From Xylophilus sp. GW821-FHT01B05 (GTDB lineage: Bacteria > Pseudomonadota > Gammaproteobacteria > Burkholderiales > Burkholderiaceae_C): a stretch of 64,000 nucleotides of DNA. Position 1 is the stretch's first letter, and the number at the start of each line of letters is the position of its first letter. Under the pieces are notes generated by a model. It did not search any database. It worked only from the letters and a program-made list of their open reading frames with translations, and was not told the DNA's origin. Positions 63,228 through 64,000 of the stretch are shown piece after piece. Made by a program: the position numbers and the translations under genes. The DNA lies in contig CP152408.1 of assembly GCA_038961845.1 (NCBI GenBank), positions 3,162,001 through 3,226,000 on the forward strand, written 5' to 3'.

Positions 63228-63746
63228 CTATTGTCCCAGTTGCTCTTGCCGAGCACCCACGTCTTCGGCGAAACGCGCAATGAACATGAGGGCTCTGACC
63301 TCGCGCGCGGCACTGGCCGCATCGCCGGCCTCGTCCAGCAAGGCAGCGCAGCGCTGCAGCGCTGCGGCGCGGGCGGCATCGACATCCCGCTCCAGGCGGT
63401 CGACATCCGCCACGCTGGCCGCGTCGTCCAGCGCCTCGCGCCATTCCATCTGCTGCATCAGGAACTCGGTCGGCATCGCGGTGTTGTTCTCGGCCTCGAT
63501 CGGCGCACCGCGCAGCTCGCACAGGTAAGCAGCCCGCTTCAGCGGATCGCGCAGGCGCCGGTAGGCCTCGTTGATGCGCACCGACCACTGCAGCGCCACG
63601 CGCTGCGCGGCGGCACCCTGGGCGGCAAAGCGATCAGGATGCGCTTCGCGCTGCAGCTCTTTCCAACGCGCATCCAGCACGGCACGATCCTGCGCAAAAA
63701 CCGCCGGTACAGCGAACAGTTCGAAATCGGTGTCGTTGAGGTTCAT
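63228..63746 (-). CDS. hscB: Fe-S assembly J-domain co-chaperone
   Basis: 172 residues. J domain (residues 1-75) with HPD in 'KELQREAHPDRFA', then 'SVRINEAYRRLRDPLKRAAYLCELRG' and the C-terminal helical bundle that binds IscU ('PTEFLMQQMEWREALDDA'). It targets IscU to HscA. Located 45 bp upstream of hscA. Confidence 0.96.
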   Translation of the reverse strand: MNLNDTDFELFAVPAVFAQDRAVLDARWKELQREAHPDRFAAQGAAAQRVALQWSVRINEAYRRLRDPLKRAAYLCELRGAPIEAENNTAMPTEFLMQQMEWREALDDAASVADVDRLERDVDAARAAALQRCAALLDEAGDAASAAREVRALMFIARFAEDVGARQEQLGQ

Positions 63747-63786
63747 GGCAAAAAAATGCCGCCTGCAACAAAGCGGCGGCGTTTAT

Positions 63787-63882
63787 CAGGGAACACCGCG
63801 GAACCGGCTCCGCCGGGCCGCAGGTGTTGCCCCCGGTCGGGGGTTGGCGCAGCGACACGAAGTGCGCGCAGCCTGGGGGCGA
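63787..63882 (-). repeat. GC-rich interspersed repeat, copy G2
   Basis: On the minus strand: GCCCCCAGGCTGCGCGCACT, TCGTGTCGCTGCGCC, hairpin CCCCCGACCGGGGG, then GCGGCCCGGCGGAGCC and GGTTCCGCGG. This is the same order of motifs as at 14699-14797. It fills the gap between iscA and hscB within the isc operon. Confidence 0.7.
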
Positions 63883-63884
63883 GC

Positions 63885-64000
63885 CTAGATTCTGAAGCTC
63901 TCGCCGCAGCCGCAGCGATCCCGTTCGTTCGGGTTGTTGAAGCGAAAGCCTTCGTTCAGGCCTTCGCGCACGAAGTCGAGCTGCGTGCCGTCGATGTAGG
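63885..64000 (-). CDS. iscA: iron-sulfur cluster assembly protein IscA, 3' part
   Basis: The last 37 codons are visible; the 5' end lies beyond the window. '[23 protein letters not shown]' and the cluster-binding C-terminal 'CGCGESF' identify IscA rather than ErpA or SufA by context. It precedes hscB, hscA and fdx; iscU and iscS are expected just outside. Confidence 0.92.
   Translation of the reverse strand, partial: YIDGTQLDFVREGLNEGFRFNNPNERDRCGCGESFRI

Overview
The window is chromosomal DNA of a high-GC betaproteobacterium, most likely Burkholderiales, family Comamonadaceae. The protein repertoire fits this: a Bug/TTT-type solute receptor, a homodimeric PDH E1, an lpdA with its own lipoyl domain, an HslV-like proteasome homologue inside the PDH operon, and the gene order Pcm-like / rhodanese / TolC / waaA. 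So does a short AT-rich interspersed repeat, of the form GCTATnnnATAGC then CCCAGG..CCTGGG then AGGC.TATTT, which recurs about nine times. There is no phage, plasmid or CRISPR locus, so most of the window is ordinary core genome with accessory patches.

Region by region. 1-5579: a carboxylic-acid catabolic cluster (CitE-like lyase, CaiB/BaiF CoA-transferase, LhgO-like FAD oxidoreductase, PDC-hydrolase-like amidohydrolase, divergent LysR regulator and Bug receptor). 5669-9614: mixed housekeeping and stress genes (OmpA-like, ChaC, lipoprotein SodC, MocA-like nucleotidyltransferase, pdxH, AEC transporter). 9686-12831: a ZnuD-like TonB receptor behind a DUF2946-like protein, separated by a striking cloverleaf-like inverted-repeat structure, then msrA. 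12942-18696: TetR regulator, Pcm-like methyltransferase, rhodanese and TolC converging on waaA; an AT-rich cassette with an orphan secreted protein sits between tolC and waaA, beside a decayed copy of the tolC 3' end. 18815-19488: HepT/MntA toxin-antitoxin pair. 19533-24805: phosphohexomutase, an Ada/AlkA fusion with ogt and an EamA exporter in one overlapping operon, and a DUF1345 protein. 24839-31466: NIPSNAP protein, prpE, cysteine hydrolase, PQQ-type dehydrogenase, NlpC/P60 peptidase, a FitAB toxin-antitoxin pair and a methyltransferase gene broken by an in-frame TGA.

31695-39299 is the most interesting accessory locus. A LacI-type regulator diverges from an apparent operon with a 25-residue upstream peptide, two polar-amino-acid-type ABC permeases, an ATPase, a periplasmic binding protein, a VOC-family protein, a RuBisCO-like protein and a DUF1537 sugar-acid kinase. 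RuBisCO-like proteins paired with DUF1537 kinases are known from apiose/oxo-isoapionate catabolism. The combination here, with an amino-acid-type transporter and a VOC enzyme, suggests a branched or oxo sugar-acid pathway whose substrate is not evident.

39411-51360 holds a YbhB-like protein, an AraC regulator, the complete pyruvate dehydrogenase operon aceE-aceF-(HslV-like)-lpdA, and a divergent FixL/FixJ-like two-component pair. 51438-59960 holds folD, an M3 oligopeptidase, a glutaredoxin-like protein, rpiA, pyrD and a large PAS-GGDEF-EAL protein. The right end carries tRNA-Val(CAC), dnaQ and the ISC iron-sulfur cluster genes fdx, hscA, hscB and the 3' part of iscA, which runs off the window.

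Several classes of small repeat shape the intergenic space: the AT-rich Comamonadaceae-type repeat (two copies lie in frame inside waaA and lpdA), a GC-rich repeat seen once at each end of the window, and two MITE-like elements with terminal inverted repeats.
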